A DNA stretch of 53,676 nt from positions 1-53,676 of the forward strand of contig NZ_FOMN01000010.1 of NCBI RefSeq assembly GCF_900112665.1, written 5' to 3'. Under the pieces are notes generated by a model that searched no databases, was not told the DNA's origin, and saw only the letters and a list, made by a program, of their open reading frames with translations. A program made the position numbers and the translations under genes. This stretch comes from Lactobacillus bombicola. GTDB taxonomy: Bacteria > Bacillota > Bacilli > Lactobacillales > Lactobacillaceae. Below are positions 25,205 to 35,087 of the stretch, piece by piece (position 1 is the first letter of the stretch; each line of letters begins with the position of its first letter).

Positions 25205-27736
25205 TTAAGATAGCACCGTTTTAATTGCCTTATTCACAGCACTTTGTTGTTGTTCTACCAAATTAACCCTAGTGGCAATTACTTTAGTATCCATTTGAAT
25301 CTCACGACCTAAACCTGGTTGATTAATTTTAGGCTCAAAAAATTCAGTAAATTCTTGCAATCTATTTGCAGTATGGAAAATTCTAGCAGTAACCGTAATA
25401 TAAGTAGTAAATTCCATATCACCACCAACCGTCTTTTCCAGCCATGACCATTCTTTACGCAACCAGTCCCAAGCAGCCTGCTGTCCTTTAGCATTAGCTA
25501 AAATATTAAAGTACCAAGAACGTAAATCTTGTGGTTTAATAACATCCGCATTTTTAAAATCTGCCACTATCTTGTTGATATCTGTTATGTCTTGCGAAGC
25601 TGTAATAGCGGCTAGTAAATCTGCCTTATAATAAGGATCAACTGCTACTTGATACTCATTAATCAAGTGGTCAACTAAATCCTGCTTGCGATAATTTTTA
25701 ACTTCATTAACTAAAACATATGGTCGAATAGACGCTGCAATTTTAACTAAATCATTTTTATTATTAGCAAAAATTTGATGTCCGCCTTCAATAACCTGCG
25801 CATTTTCAGCATATAAGCCAGCTGATAGGGCTAAGGGGCGAATTAACGAGTCATCGCCTACATCATTATTTGATTGCCAACCTAAACGAGCAATTTGCTT
25901 TTCAGATAAAAGATTATAAAAAGCTTTTAAATTCTGCTCTTCGTTAGAACCCGGTTTAGTAAACTTACGTAATTCACGGGCTGTATTAAATAAAGCATTA
26001 ATAACAATATAAGATTTTGAAGTAGCAAATTTAGGTAATAATGGCACAATTTCAGCATAAGAAATCTGGCCCCCTTCAGCTAAAAGACCTAAATCTTGTA
26101 ATAACTGCAATTGATCTACTGTAGTTAACTGTTCAAGATTTGCCATGATATCGGCCATTAATTTTTCATCATAATTAACGATAAAGTGGGAACTATTACC
26201 GACATTAAGCCGCAAAGCATGACCAGCTTCTGCACGTAGTTGTTTATAATCACCCAAGTCAAGTTCTGTTTGCGTCATAATTTGTGGTGCTTTGAAATTT
26301 GCATTTATTGGAATTGCCCATGTTCGACCAACTTCTTTACCTTCGCCGATAAAAAATTGCTTTTGTTGCAAAATCAAATGTCCATTTTCATCAACATGTG
26401 CATTGACAACTGGATAGCCAGGCTGATCAAGCCATGTATGCATAATCTTGCCAATATCTAAATCAGTCACCGTTGATAAGGCATTCCATAAGTCATCACC
26501 GGTTGCATTACTATATTTATGTTGGTCAAAGTAATACTTAAGTCCCTTGCGTAAAGCATCATCACCTAATAGAGCTCTAACCATTACCAGCATGCGGGAG
26601 CCCTTAGCATAAACAATGGCTCCATCAAACAATGAATCGATATCAGCGGGATGCTCAACTTGAACATGGACCGATTGGACACCATCGGTTGCATCTCGTT
26701 TCAACGCTGCTGGAACTTCTGAAATTTGATATGCGTTATCCCAGATTTGCCAATCAGGCTCTAAGGCATCTATTGAAACATATTCCATCATGTTTGCAAA
26801 ACTTTCATTAAGCCACAAATCGTCCCACCATCTCATTGTGACCAAATCACCAAACCATTGGTGTGCTAACTCATGAGCAATAACCGTTGCCACATAAGAC
26901 TTTTGCTCAACTGTAGCATTATCTGGATCAAGTAAAACAGCTGCTTCTCGATAAGTAATTAGTCCCCAATTTTCCATTGCACCAGCTGAAAAGTCTGGCA
27001 AAGCTAATTGCCATGAATGGGGTAGTGGGTATTTAGTCTGGTAAAAATCTTCATAAAATTCAATTGCACGTTTAGCAATATCCACAGCAAAATCCAATTC
27101 TTTAGCCTGGTGTGCCTTAGTAGCAAAAACACCAACTTCAACACCATCTTTGGTCTTCGTCAATTTAGATTGTAATTCACCAAAGGCAAAAGCAACTAAA
27201 TAGCTGGACATTTTGACAGATTTTTCAAAGTAATGCACACCATTTTCGACTTTTATTTCTGGCATGTTAGCTAGTGTGGTCTCACCTTCGTGTTCATCAT
27301 ACTTAAGTGCTAAAGAAAAAGTTGCTTTAGCTTCTGGTTCATCCACACAGGGAAATGCTTGACGCGCAGCTGTAGTTTCGAATTGGGTACCTATAATTTG
27401 TTTCTTTACACCATCAATCATGTAGTAGGACGGATAAATTCCCATCATTGTATCTGTTAGCGGTGCAGTATAAACAATTTCAATCTTGACGCTACCTTTT
27501 TTACCTAAGTCAATCTTTATTGCTTCGTCTTTATCACTTACTGTAAATGGAACTTCAACACCATCACACTTAACTGAAGAGACCTCCATATACTTTTGGT
27601 TGATTAAAACAGTATCTTCGATTACTTCACCGGTTATTGTTGACGTACCAGCAATTGTTTTCTTTTCTCGATTAACATCAATGAATAAATCGTAATGATC
27701 AGGATGAAAAGTTTCATAAAAATGTTTCGTTGTCAT
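25205..27736 (-). CDS. pepN: Aminopeptidase N
   Basis: This 843-residue M1-family zinc aminopeptidase has the exopeptidase motif GAMENW (252-257) and zinc site HELAH (288-292) with Glu311 in LWLNESFAN. Length and the long helical C-terminal domain match PepN of lactobacilli, which removes N-terminal residues from casein-type peptides in the cytoplasm. A strong AGGAGG lies before the ATG. Confidence 0.97.
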   Translation of the reverse strand: MTTKHFYETFHPDHYDLFIDVNREKKTIAGTSTITGEVIEDTVLINQKYMEVSSVKCDGVEVPFTVSDKDEAIKIDLGKKGSVKIEIVYTAPLTDTMMGIYPSYYMIDGVKKQIIGTQFETTAARQAFPCVDEPEAKATFSLALKYDEHEGETTLANMPEIKVENGVHYFEKSVKMSSYLVAFAFGELQSKLTKTKDGVEVGVFATKAHQAKELDFAVDIAKRAIEFYEDFYQTKYPLPHSWQLALPDFSAGAMENWGLITYREAAVLLDPDNATVEQKSYVATVIAHELAHQWFGDLVTMRWWDDLWLNESFANMMEYVSIDALEPDWQIWDNAYQISEVPAALKRDATDGVQSVHVQVEHPADIDSLFDGAIVYAKGSRMLVMVRALLGDDALRKGLKYYFDQHKYSNATGDDLWNALSTVTDLDIGKIMHTWLDQPGYPVVNAHVDENGHLILQQKQFFIGEGKEVGRTWAIPINANFKAPQIMTQTELDLGDYKQLRAEAGHALRLNVGNSSHFIVNYDEKLMADIMANLEQLTTVDQLQLLQDLGLLAEGGQISYAEIVPLLPKFATSKSYIVINALFNTARELRKFTKPGSNEEQNLKAFYNLLSEKQIARLGWQSNNDVGDDSLIRPLALSAGLYAENAQVIEGGHQIFANNKNDLVKIAASIRPYVLVNEVKNYRKQDLVDHLINEYQVAVDPYYKADLLAAITASQDITDINKIVADFKNADVIKPQDLRSWYFNILANAKGQQAAWDWLRKEWSWLEKTVGGDMEFTTYITVTARIFHTANRLQEFTEFFEPKINQPGLGREIQMDTKVIATRVNLVEQQQSAVNKAIKTVLS

Positions 27737-27927
27737 AATTTACCTCCTAGAAAAAAGCTTATTACTAAATTTTACCAAAATCACATCTGAATATCATTAA
27801 AACTGGATTGTAAGGCAGGCGTGTTCTTTCTGTAACAGCAATGAAATATTTATTAGGTATAGTATCTGTAGTATTAAATAGACTACTTAGTGAGGTATAA
27901 GACAAATTGATTAAAGGTAAAAAATTC

Positions 27928-28263
27928 ATGCTTAAACTAATTACAGCCTTAGCCTTAGCGGTTAACTGCACTGCAATTATTGAATTAGTTCATAAAGACA
28001 CTGCTATACAAACTGTAGCAGCCGCACAAAAATTATCTAAAAAAGAAAGGGCAGCTAAAAACTGGATTGCCCGCCACGAATCAGGTGGTAATTACAATGC
28101 ACGTAATGGAGTTTGTTACGGTAAATACCAGCTTAATTTAGCATATTTAGGTGGTAACTATTCCCCTAAAAATCAAGAGCGTATTGCCGATAATTATGTA
28201 TATAATCGTTATGGATCATGGGTTAATGCGAAAAGATTTTGGCTTATCCATCATTGGTATTAA
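27928..28263 (+). CDS. Secreted lysozyme-like / Apf-type small protein
   Basis: This 111-residue protein has a signal peptide (MLKLITALALAVNCTAIIELV). A transglycosylase-like core has a catalytic-type Glu in WIARHESGGNYNARNG and CYGKYQLNLAYLGGNYSPKNQERIADNYV, as in the aggregation-promoting-factor/lysozyme-like proteins of lactobacilli. The domain ends YGSWVNAKRFWLIHHWY, a full C-terminus. The start at ATG 27928 is preferred to TTG 27907 because it gives a proper signal peptide; the ribosome site is AAAGG. There is almost no linker between signal and domain. Confidence 0.8.
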   Translation: MLKLITALALAVNCTAIIELVHKDTAIQTVAAAQKLSKKERAAKNWIARHESGGNYNARNGVCYGKYQLNLAYLGGNYSPKNQERIADNYVYNRYGSWVNAKRFWLIHHWY

Positions 28264-28291
28264 AAAATTTCATATTAATTTGTCCTAAGTA

Positions 28292-28326
28292 AAAAAGCAG
28301 GTTAGTCAGTTACTAACCTGCTTTTT
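28292..28326 (+). terminator. Terminator after the Apf-like gene
   Basis: A perfect 15-bp stem (28292-28306 with 28312-28326) has a 5-nt loop and an A/T-rich base. Confidence 0.9.
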
Positions 28327-28387
28327 AATTTGCTTTTTCAAACTAAAAGTTGCACTATACTAATTTAAGTACAACTTCCTAATATAC

Positions 28388-28651
28388 TTAAGTTCTATCA
28401 TATAATAAACGAGTCTTGCACGAACTTTTAAGCCAGCCTGCAAAAAAGGCAAAACCAAAAATCACTAATGCTATAACCGCAGTAAAAATAATTAGATTAT
28501 CACTATTTGTTAGGGCAATTAACTGGTCGGTTTGAACCAATTGATTTGACTCATTAACTTGATCACATAATCCAAAGAACAACATGAATAAACTGGTCAA
28601 AGTTAGTAAGCCATTAATTGCGGTTAATCTTTTCATTTTTATTAGCTTCAA
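28388..28651 (-). CDS. Small two-helix membrane protein, unknown function
   Basis: This 87-residue protein is of no recognised family. It has two hydrophobic segments, NGLLTLTSLFMLFFGL (near residues 14-29) and NLIIFTAVIALVIFGFAFFAGWL (near 52-74), joined by a polar loop. The start is TTG at 28651 with AAAGGA upstream, or the internal ATG at 28636. A short basic tail follows. No co-transcribed neighbour is evident. Confidence 0.55.
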   Translation of the reverse strand: MKLIKMKRLTAINGLLTLTSLFMLFFGLCDQVNESNQLVQTDQLIALTNSDNLIIFTAVIALVIFGFAFFAGWLKSSCKTRLLYDRT

Positions 28652-28754
28652 AAAATCATGTCCTTTCTTTCGATTTAAGTATATAATTATATGCTTTTAT
28701 GAATTAAATTCAAGACATTATTAAAAAAAGTTAATATTTTTAATGCTTTCTGAA

Positions 28755-29579
28755 TTATTTATTTAGCCACTCACTATTTAACCATTCTTGCGCCAAATTA
28801 AACCAATGAGCTGCATGCGAATTATCTTGCCATTCGCGACCTCTTGTCACCATATCTGTGCGGGCTAGAGAAAAACCATGTCCACCTTTATTAAAAAGGT
28901 GAACTTCACACGGCACTTTTTCCTTTTGTAGTGCCGTTGCATATTCTAATGTGTTAGTCACTAAAACGATTGGATCATCCCAAGCATGAAAAATGAAGGT
29001 AGCTGGTGTCCTAGAAGTCACCCCTAGAGCACTATTTAGTACAAATTGATCTGCTGGTACTTTATTAGTTGCATTTTTTGGGATAGCAAAACCAATTTTA
29101 TGCAGATTAATCAAAGGATAACCTAAAATAGTTTTATTGGGTAAAACAATTTTGGCAGTAAAATTAAAGCGATTTTGGTATTCCAGCGAATTAGCCATAC
29201 TGTTAGCAAAACTTGCCACATGACCACCAGCAGAAAAGCCAATTGTTACAATTTTGTCGGCATCAATTTGATATTCTGCTGCGTGATCACGAAAATATTT
29301 TACTGTGGTTAAAACATCCAAGCCAGCATCTGGATAAATATCACCTGCATCTTGAATCAGGTTATAATCCATCACAACACTGTTAAACCCGCAATTATTA
29401 AAAGCTAAGGCAATTGGCTCACCTTCACGCTTTGATAGGTGATCAAAACTCCCACCTGGAATCACAATTGCCAATGGATGCCGCGGCTTGATTAAATCAC
29501 CAATTGAATCCAAAATATATGGATGAATTTTAAACTTGCGTCCATTAAAATTTGTTAAAATTATTTCATTTGTTTTCAT
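28755..29579 (-). CDS. Alpha/beta hydrolase, esterase-lipase type
   Basis: This 274-residue protein has an oxyanion-type loop (AIVIPGGSFDHLSKREGEPIA), nucleophile elbow GFSAGG (Ser in TIGFSAGGHVASF), acid FHAWDDPIV and base HLFNKGGHGFSLA. It belongs to the acetyl-esterase/BD-FAE-like group. The start at 29579 is 12 codons inside the preceding YibE/F-like gene's end, with GTGAGG upstream, so the two are translationally coupled. The substrate is not known. Confidence 0.85.
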   Translation of the reverse strand: MKTNEIILTNFNGRKFKIHPYILDSIGDLIKPRHPLAIVIPGGSFDHLSKREGEPIALAFNNCGFNSVVMDYNLIQDAGDIYPDAGLDVLTTVKYFRDHAAEYQIDADKIVTIGFSAGGHVASFANSMANSLEYQNRFNFTAKIVLPNKTILGYPLINLHKIGFAIPKNATNKVPADQFVLNSALGVTSRTPATFIFHAWDDPIVLVTNTLEYATALQKEKVPCEVHLFNKGGHGFSLARTDMVTRGREWQDNSHAAHWFNLAQEWLNSEWLNK

Positions 29580-30336
29580 TTTTTGCCTCACGTTTTACCA
29601 TACTTTTTGCTAAAAAGCTTGTTGTTAATGGTACCGTTAATATTACACCAATTAAGGAATACACAATAATCAGGGCTTCATTAACTAGCATTTTCTCATT
29701 AAAAATTTCACCTAGAGTATAATTTAATCGAATATACCATAAAAATAAAGAAAGGCAGCTACCAAACATGCCAAACAAAATGGTATTTATTGCTGTGCCT
29801 AAAACATCATTACCGATTTTTGTCCCACTTGACCTTAATTCATCATATGTAATCTTAGGATTATGCTTTTTAATTTCCAATAATCCAGAACTAATTGCAA
29901 CAGCTGCTTCTGCTACTGCACCTAAAGTTGAAAAAATAGCAACGGCAACAGCAATGAGTGGATAACTTAAACCCGGCATCTGTGATAAACCTACTAGAAT
30001 TTCTCCTGCTTCAGGACCAAGTCCTGCTGTCTGTGCAATATATTCAAAACCTAAAATTACTACACTGACTAATAAGCAAACAACCATTGACGAGTAAAAT
30101 GAATTTTTAGCAACTTGATAATCATGCGTGCCTAAAAAAATGATAGTCACTAATTTGAGTGGAATAAAAATCAAAATAAGTAATGGAATATTGATACCCC
30201 AGGAAATAAGAACTGCTAATAAAATTAATAATAACGTATTAATTAATACACTAAAGAAGCTCCTGATTCCTGTCTCGCCACCGATAATCGTCATCAAAAT
30301 CGCTAAAACTATTATCAAAGCAGTTAATGTACTCAT
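29566..30336 (-). CDS. YibE/F family membrane protein (second of pair)
   Basis: This 256-residue integral membrane protein has seven or so hydrophobic segments and carries YibE/F-family sequence AEAAVAISSGLLEIKKHNPKITYDELRSSGTKIGNDVLGTAINTILF. The related stretch in the neighbouring gene is GAVMDEATDIVSSLYELIQTKKDITTKQLIRSGR. The start codon overlaps the stop of that gene by one base. Function unknown. Confidence 0.88.
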   Translation of the reverse strand: MSTLTALIIVLAILMTIIGGETGIRSFFSVLINTLLLILLAVLISWGINIPLLILIFIPLKLVTIIFLGTHDYQVAKNSFYSSMVVCLLVSVVILGFEYIAQTAGLGPEAGEILVGLSQMPGLSYPLIAVAVAIFSTLGAVAEAAVAISSGLLEIKKHNPKITYDELRSSGTKIGNDVLGTAINTILFGMFGSCLSLFLWYIRLNYTLGEIFNEKMLVNEALIIVYSLIGVILTVPLTTSFLAKSMVKREAKNENK

Positions 30337-31457
30337 TACTTATGCCACACTTCCCACCTGTTTTTATCTAAAAATAACAAACTACAGCCTGTTGCAAAAA
30401 CAACCGTTAACACGATACCAATGGCTGAAATCACACTTTGAGTAACACCTAAAGATAACGTAAAACCAAAAGTTGAGCCAAAACTATTATTATCACGTAA
30501 ATAAATAATTGTTAAAGGTAGGGCTTCTGACATAAAAATTAAAACTAAAACATTAATTAGCGGTCCCATAATTTCCTGACCCATGGTCCGCCCACTCCTA
30601 ATTAACTGTTTAGTTGTAATGTCCTTTTTAGTTTGAATCAGCTCATATAAACTAGAAACAATGTCAGTGGCCTCGTCCATTACTGCTCCCAAAATGCCTA
30701 ATAAAGTCTGGGCCAAAAAAATGCCGCGAGGATCTTGCGTAGCATAGTCACCAGTCTCATATTTGATTTCTGACTCTCCTGTTAAACGCATGATGATATA
30801 ACATAGTGCAAAAGAAATAAAAACGCCTAATAAAGTAGCTAACCAGGTCACTAACATTTTGCGGTTATATCCTTGCACAATTAATAAACTGAAAAAGGAA
30901 AACACAATATCTGCTACAGCAAATAGCAAGACAATATACGCACCATTTAATTTAATATTCAGCATAATAACAAAATAGAAAAGTAGCCAACTCAAGAGCA
31001 TTGACAAAATTAGTCCCAGTGCCTTTTTACCAGAAACTGCTACAAGTAAGGTAGTCATCACTGTTATAGCCAAGACAACTACCCAGTCTCGCTTAGGATT
31101 TTGAATTGCTGGATCATTCTTTTTAATATTGACAAAAACTCGCTGTTTTGGACGATACTTTTGGGTTACAAGCTGTGATGGATAATAAAAGTTAGTTGTT
31201 GTATACGTTTGATTTTGATGTTTACCAGATAGAATTTTCAAATGCAAGACTTGCTTTCTAGTTTCATCTTTATTATCGTATACGTCTTTACTTTTTTCGA
31301 CTAAAGTATCTGTGATTTTTTCATCGGTAATTATTGCAACGTCATTTTTAGTATAAATATTAGTGGCAAAATAAATACTAGCCGTCAATATCAGACCAAT
31401 AAGCATCACTATTACCGCTACCAAGTAGCGTTGCTTAATTTTTTTCAAAATCAACAT
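30336..31457 (-). CDS. YibE/F family membrane protein (first of pair)
   Basis: This 373-residue protein has an N-terminal helix (~14-32), then an extracytoplasmic region (~33-125, KQVLHLKILSGKHQNQTYTT, KRDW) and about seven helices containing the conserved GRTMGQEIMGPLINVLVLIF. YibE/F proteins are common in Firmicutes, and two adjacent genes are the normal arrangement, suggesting a heteromer. The transported solute, if any, is unknown. Confidence 0.88.
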   Translation of the reverse strand: MLILKKIKQRYLVAVIVMLIGLILTASIYFATNIYTKNDVAIITDEKITDTLVEKSKDVYDNKDETRKQVLHLKILSGKHQNQTYTTTNFYYPSQLVTQKYRPKQRVFVNIKKNDPAIQNPKRDWVVVLAITVMTTLLVAVSGKKALGLILSMLLSWLLFYFVIMLNIKLNGAYIVLLFAVADIVFSFFSLLIVQGYNRKMLVTWLATLLGVFISFALCYIIMRLTGESEIKYETGDYATQDPRGIFLAQTLLGILGAVMDEATDIVSSLYELIQTKKDITTKQLIRSGRTMGQEIMGPLINVLVLIFMSEALPLTIIYLRDNNSFGSTFGFTLSLGVTQSVISAIGIVLTVVFATGCSLLFLDKNRWEVWHK

Positions 31458-31513
31458 CCTAACCTACATAATTCACTATAATTTCTTATGATCAATATTA
31501 GCTAATCTTTATT

Positions 31514-32242
31514 TTATAGATTAAGAAATCTTTGCCACCAATGTCTAGTCTCTGTCTCAGGTTGCATATCAATTAGCGTTCGGTGCTCATTAACACTAGC
31601 TGTTTTTTGAGAATTTTCTTGAGCTTTAGCTAAAATTTCATCATGAAGCTGCTCAGACGTTTTCTTTTCATCATGAACAATTTGTTGGCGCTTTTGCTTA
31701 GCTGTAAATAACTGTGCTTTGGGTTGGCTTTCTTCATCAGTTACTATCCCAGAAATATCTGCCAAACCCTCGAACTTTTCAGTTTGACCATTTTGTTTTT
31801 GTAATAGTTCTTGGTTTTGAGCTTCAATCCGGTTGAGCTGCTCTTGTAAATTTTCCAGTGCCGTATTCTGTTGGCTAATAGTTTGCTGAAAGGCATCAAT
31901 TAATTTCATCACTTGTGCAGATGTCATTATCTCTTGCTTGCCTTTTTTAGTCTGGTTTGTCTTTTTGATTTCTTTTGAACTAACTGCAAAAACTTGCTGC
32001 GCTGCTTCGTATAAAGTTAAACCATTTTTTTGAGCTAATCGATGAAAATCTTGTAAATCTTGAACATCTTGCTTACTATATAGCCGCGCATTCTGCTTAG
32101 TTCTAGCATAATAATTTGCTTGGCCAGTAACCTTTTCAACAATTAAAGAATACTTTCTTAAAGTTGCTACACTAACTTGTAATTCCTTAGCAGTTGCTGC
32201 CGGTGCGGTTAATTCTTCAAAATCATGCTTATTACCACTCAT
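31514..32242 (-). CDS. MerR-like helix-turn-helix protein with coiled coil
   Basis: This 242-residue protein has an N-terminal winged helix (ATAKELQVSVATLRKYSLIVEKVTG, then ARLYSKQDVQDLQDFHRLAQ) like MerR/RacA-type domains. A long coiled coil follows (~108-155, AFQQTISQQNTALENLQEQLNRIEAQNQELLQ), then a polar tail ending WWQRFLNL, a possible membrane-touching end. The layout is typical of DNA-binding proteins with a chromosome-organising or replication-linked role; the job here is not known. Confidence 0.72.
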   Translation of the reverse strand: MSGNKHDFEELTAPAATAKELQVSVATLRKYSLIVEKVTGQANYYARTKQNARLYSKQDVQDLQDFHRLAQKNGLTLYEAAQQVFAVSSKEIKKTNQTKKGKQEIMTSAQVMKLIDAFQQTISQQNTALENLQEQLNRIEAQNQELLQKQNGQTEKFEGLADISGIVTDEESQPKAQLFTAKQKRQQIVHDEKKTSEQLHDEILAKAQENSQKTASVNEHRTLIDMQPETETRHWWQRFLNL

Positions 32243-32271
32243 AAAGTATTACTCCCTCTAGCACAATCAAA

Positions 32272-33357
32272 TTAATCTATTTTATGTAGTAAGCTTTTTT
32301 TATGCTCATATCTTTTTTGGGCTTCGGTAATCAATTTCGTAATTAATTCGGTATAAGGAATACCTGCAACTTCAAATAATTTAGGATACATACTAATATT
32401 AGTAAAACCAGGTAAAGAATTAACCTCTGTCAAAATAACTTTTTGATCACTCTTGCGCAATGTTGAATCGATTCTTGCCATACCACTACATTCCGTTACT
32501 TGATAGACTTTTAAAGCATTAGCTCTAATCTCAGCTATAGTTTCTTCAGGCAAGTCGGCTGGAATTTGTAAACTAGTTGTTGAATTAGCATCATACTTAT
32601 TTTCATAACTATAAAAAGTTCCCTCAGCATTAATAATTTGACCAACTCCTGAAACTATTGGATGATCATTTCCAAGCACAGCAGTTTCAACCTCTGTACC
32701 ATGAATGGTTTCTTCTATTAAAACTTTATCATCATAGCGAAAAGCATCAGCTAGAGCAGCATCAAATTCTTGCTTATTAGTTACATGGTGTACACCAACA
32801 GATGAACCTTGATTAGCTGGTTTAACAAATAAATCATGCCCTAATTTGGCACTAACTTGATTATAATCACGTTTGGTATTTTGCTCATCTTCATATTCAA
32901 AACGTTTAATTGAAATCCATTCAGCCACACAAACGCCTACACGTTGTGCTAAAATTTTGGTAAATTCTTTATCCATAGTTACTGCTGCAGCTAAAACATC
33001 ATCCCCAACAAATGGTTTATCAATAACCCTAAATAAACCTTGTAAACTACCATCTTCACCTAAATTACCATGTACAATGGGAAAAAATACATCTAATTCT
33101 GGAAAATTCGCTAGTTCACTTAAGTTAGAAATATTCGCTACTTGATGCGGACTTTTAATCTTATATTCTGCATTTGCTAAAACTTTTAATGATTCTTGCT
33201 CACTTGCAATATAGCCCTCATTAGTTATCCATATAGGATGAACATCAAATTTGCTTTTGTCAATTGCCTTATAAATGTTATGCCCTGACATAATTGAAAC
33301 TTCATACTCAGAAGAATTACCACCAAAAATAAGACCAACTTGTGTTTTCCTAGTCAT
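32272..33357 (-). CDS. ddl: D-alanine--D-alanine ligase
   Basis: This 361-residue ATP-grasp enzyme has GGNSSEYEVSIMSG at the N-terminus, IVHGNLGEDGSLQGLF, KPANQGSSVGVHHV, and RIDSTLRKSDQKVILTEVNSLPGFTNISMYP at the C-terminus. It makes the D-Ala-D-Ala dipeptide for peptidoglycan. Length suits the VanA-type/Ddl family of lactobacilli. The F in LPGFTNIS and the short specificity loop sequence do not by themselves settle D-Ala versus D-Lac preference. Confidence 0.95.
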   Translation of the reverse strand: MTRKTQVGLIFGGNSSEYEVSIMSGHNIYKAIDKSKFDVHPIWITNEGYIASEQESLKVLANAEYKIKSPHQVANISNLSELANFPELDVFFPIVHGNLGEDGSLQGLFRVIDKPFVGDDVLAAAVTMDKEFTKILAQRVGVCVAEWISIKRFEYEDEQNTKRDYNQVSAKLGHDLFVKPANQGSSVGVHHVTNKQEFDAALADAFRYDDKVLIEETIHGTEVETAVLGNDHPIVSGVGQIINAEGTFYSYENKYDANSTTSLQIPADLPEETIAEIRANALKVYQVTECSGMARIDSTLRKSDQKVILTEVNSLPGFTNISMYPKLFEVAGIPYTELITKLITEAQKRYEHKKSLLHKID

Positions 33358-33700
33358 TGCTTCTACCTCTTATCATTTTTTCTAACTTTTTTATTATACG
33401 GCAATAACTAGCTGAATAATGGTAATTTAGTTAATTTTTATAAATGTTTTTGTCTCATCCAAAAATTACCACCAAAACTTAAAATTAATTATTTTCGTCT
33501 TAGTTACTTAATCAATTCACCCTAACTTATAAAATTAAAAGTATACTTCATGAATTAACACTAATATCAATTAGTTATTTTTTAAATCTTAATTATTAAG
33601 ATTAGGCCATATCTTTATTAGGCCACAATAAAAATCCCATCTTCATTGAAACATAAAATTCACTTATTATGTTTATCGCCAAAGATAGGATTATTTAATA
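33358..33700. other. Intergenic region without a recognised gene
   Basis: There are 343 bp of very AT-rich sequence between ddl and the deoxyribosyltransferase gene. No convincing frame, RNA motif or strong hairpin was seen; it probably holds the ddl promoter. Confidence 0.5.
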
Positions 33701-34186
33701 TTAAAACTTATTCAAAACGGCTGTAATTTCTGCTAATAAGGCAGCTTCATTAGTAACAATAGTACCATTTAATTTAATTAAACCAGTAGTATATAAGTTA
33801 ACATAATGAAATTGATTTTCTGCCACTTGCTTTAACGCCGCTAACTTTTGATTATTTTCGCTTCCCTGCTGCCGTGTATCAGTATATAGACCAATAATCG
33901 GGATTTCTTTAGCATAGGCAACACCTATTTCACTTGCCACACCATTATCAATACTATTACCATCAAGAATTGCTACCAGTAAATCACTCTTAATCAATCT
34001 TTCTGTATCTGCTTGAGCAATCATCTTTGAATCAGCATAAGCTTGTTTATTGTTTATTGCATTATTTTCTTGTGGTAAATATAAATCAATTGCAGTATCT
34101 AATTGCCGAATTTTTTCTGCCAAGTAGGCGTTGTAATTAATTTCTGCTTGCGAAAACAGTGCATTAGCTAAATAAACTTTCATCAT
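33701..34186 (-). CDS. Nucleoside 2-deoxyribosyltransferase
   Basis: This 161-residue protein has the NDT fold motifs KVYLANALFSQAEINYN at the N-terminus, AQADTERLIKSDLLVAILDG, and the catalytic-Glu stretch DNGVASEIGVAYAKEIPIIGLYTD. The enzyme exchanges bases between deoxyribonucleosides, a salvage route typical of lactobacilli. The start has two ATGs in a row (34186 and 34183) after GGAG. Confidence 0.92.
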   Translation of the reverse strand: MMKVYLANALFSQAEINYNAYLAEKIRQLDTAIDLYLPQENNAINNKQAYADSKMIAQADTERLIKSDLLVAILDGNSIDNGVASEIGVAYAKEIPIIGLYTDTRQQGSENNQKLAALKQVAENQFHYVNLYTTGLIKLNGTIVTNEAALLAEITAVLNKF

Positions 34187-34245
34187 TAACTCCTATAATA
34201 CAAAAAACACCTAAATATTTTTGTAAGATAGTTTAAACATTACTT

Positions 34246-35076
34246 TTAATTATTAGGTGAACTAATTTCCCACGGAATAGCACTTAAAATATACAAGACT
34301 ACACCAGCAATCACATAATCTAAAAATATGCTACTTCCAATTTCTAATATACAGCCCAAAACTGCTATCTCATCAACATTAAAAATAATTGGAATCATAG
34401 CTAATATACCAGATATTAAAATTAGCCAAAAGCCAGCCCACATTCCAGCAGCTGTAATAGTATGAACTAAAGTCTTAGAATTCATCACCATTAACATATC
34501 ATTAATTAGTGAACGTAAACTGATAATTATCATTATAAACAGCGTAATGTTTACAACCAATATTACAAAAGCAATGTTTCCGCCCAAAGTAACTAAATCT
34601 AAATTGAAAGCATCTATTACATCATATGGAGCATTCTTTCCTTGTCTTTTGAGTCTTTTTTGTACTAATTGGGCATCGCTGGATGCCTCTTGATCTATAT
34701 TTGATTCAATATCATGCAAAATTTGTTGTGCCAACTTGATATTATTAAATTTAAACCATGGAACACCTATGGCATAATCAATAATATGATCGGCAATGGG
34801 CTGCGTTTGCTTAGTAGTTAATAAATTAGAATTTACATCTTTATTAGCACCAATCACTTTAGCTAGCTCGTTAAAATGATTGTTAACGTGTCGAACAATA
34901 ACTGCTTCATTATTATTAGTTCTCAGCTGTCCCTTCATAAAAAAAGGATTAAGAAAAGTTACTGTAGTCATAACTAATGTCACAACTAATAAAATACAAA
35001 AAGATGAGACCCTTTTGTACTCAAGATTTTGTTCTGGATTTACTCTACGCAAACTATTTTGTGCGCCATTTGCCAT
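34246..35076 (-). CDS. Four-helix membrane protein paired with a TetR regulator
   Basis: This 276-residue protein is of unrecognised family. Hydrophobic segments are at about 25-47 (SFCILLVVTLVMTTVTFL), 160-190 (GNIAFVILVVNITLFIMIIISL), 207-230 (GMWAGFWLILISGILAMIPIIF) and 240-265. A ~110-residue extracytoplasmic loop lies between helices 1 and 2. The start at 35076 has AAAGGA upstream and clears the TetR stop by 11 nt. The two genes are probably one operon, so the regulator may control it. Confidence 0.7.
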   Translation of the reverse strand: MANGAQNSLRRVNPEQNLEYKRVSSFCILLVVTLVMTTVTFLNPFFMKGQLRTNNNEAVIVRHVNNHFNELAKVIGANKDVNSNLLTTKQTQPIADHIIDYAIGVPWFKFNNIKLAQQILHDIESNIDQEASSDAQLVQKRLKRQGKNAPYDVIDAFNLDLVTLGGNIAFVILVVNITLFIMIIISLRSLINDMLMVMNSKTLVHTITAAGMWAGFWLILISGILAMIPIIFNVDEIAVLGCILEIGSSIFLDYVIAGVVLYILSAIPWEISSPNN

Positions 35077-35087
35077 GCTATTCCTTT

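Noticed and set aside
30128-30445. 105-codon plus-strand frame inside the YibE/F genes
   Set aside because: Antisense shadow of a membrane-protein gene; composition (Ile/Lys/Asn) is that expected from reading it backwards.
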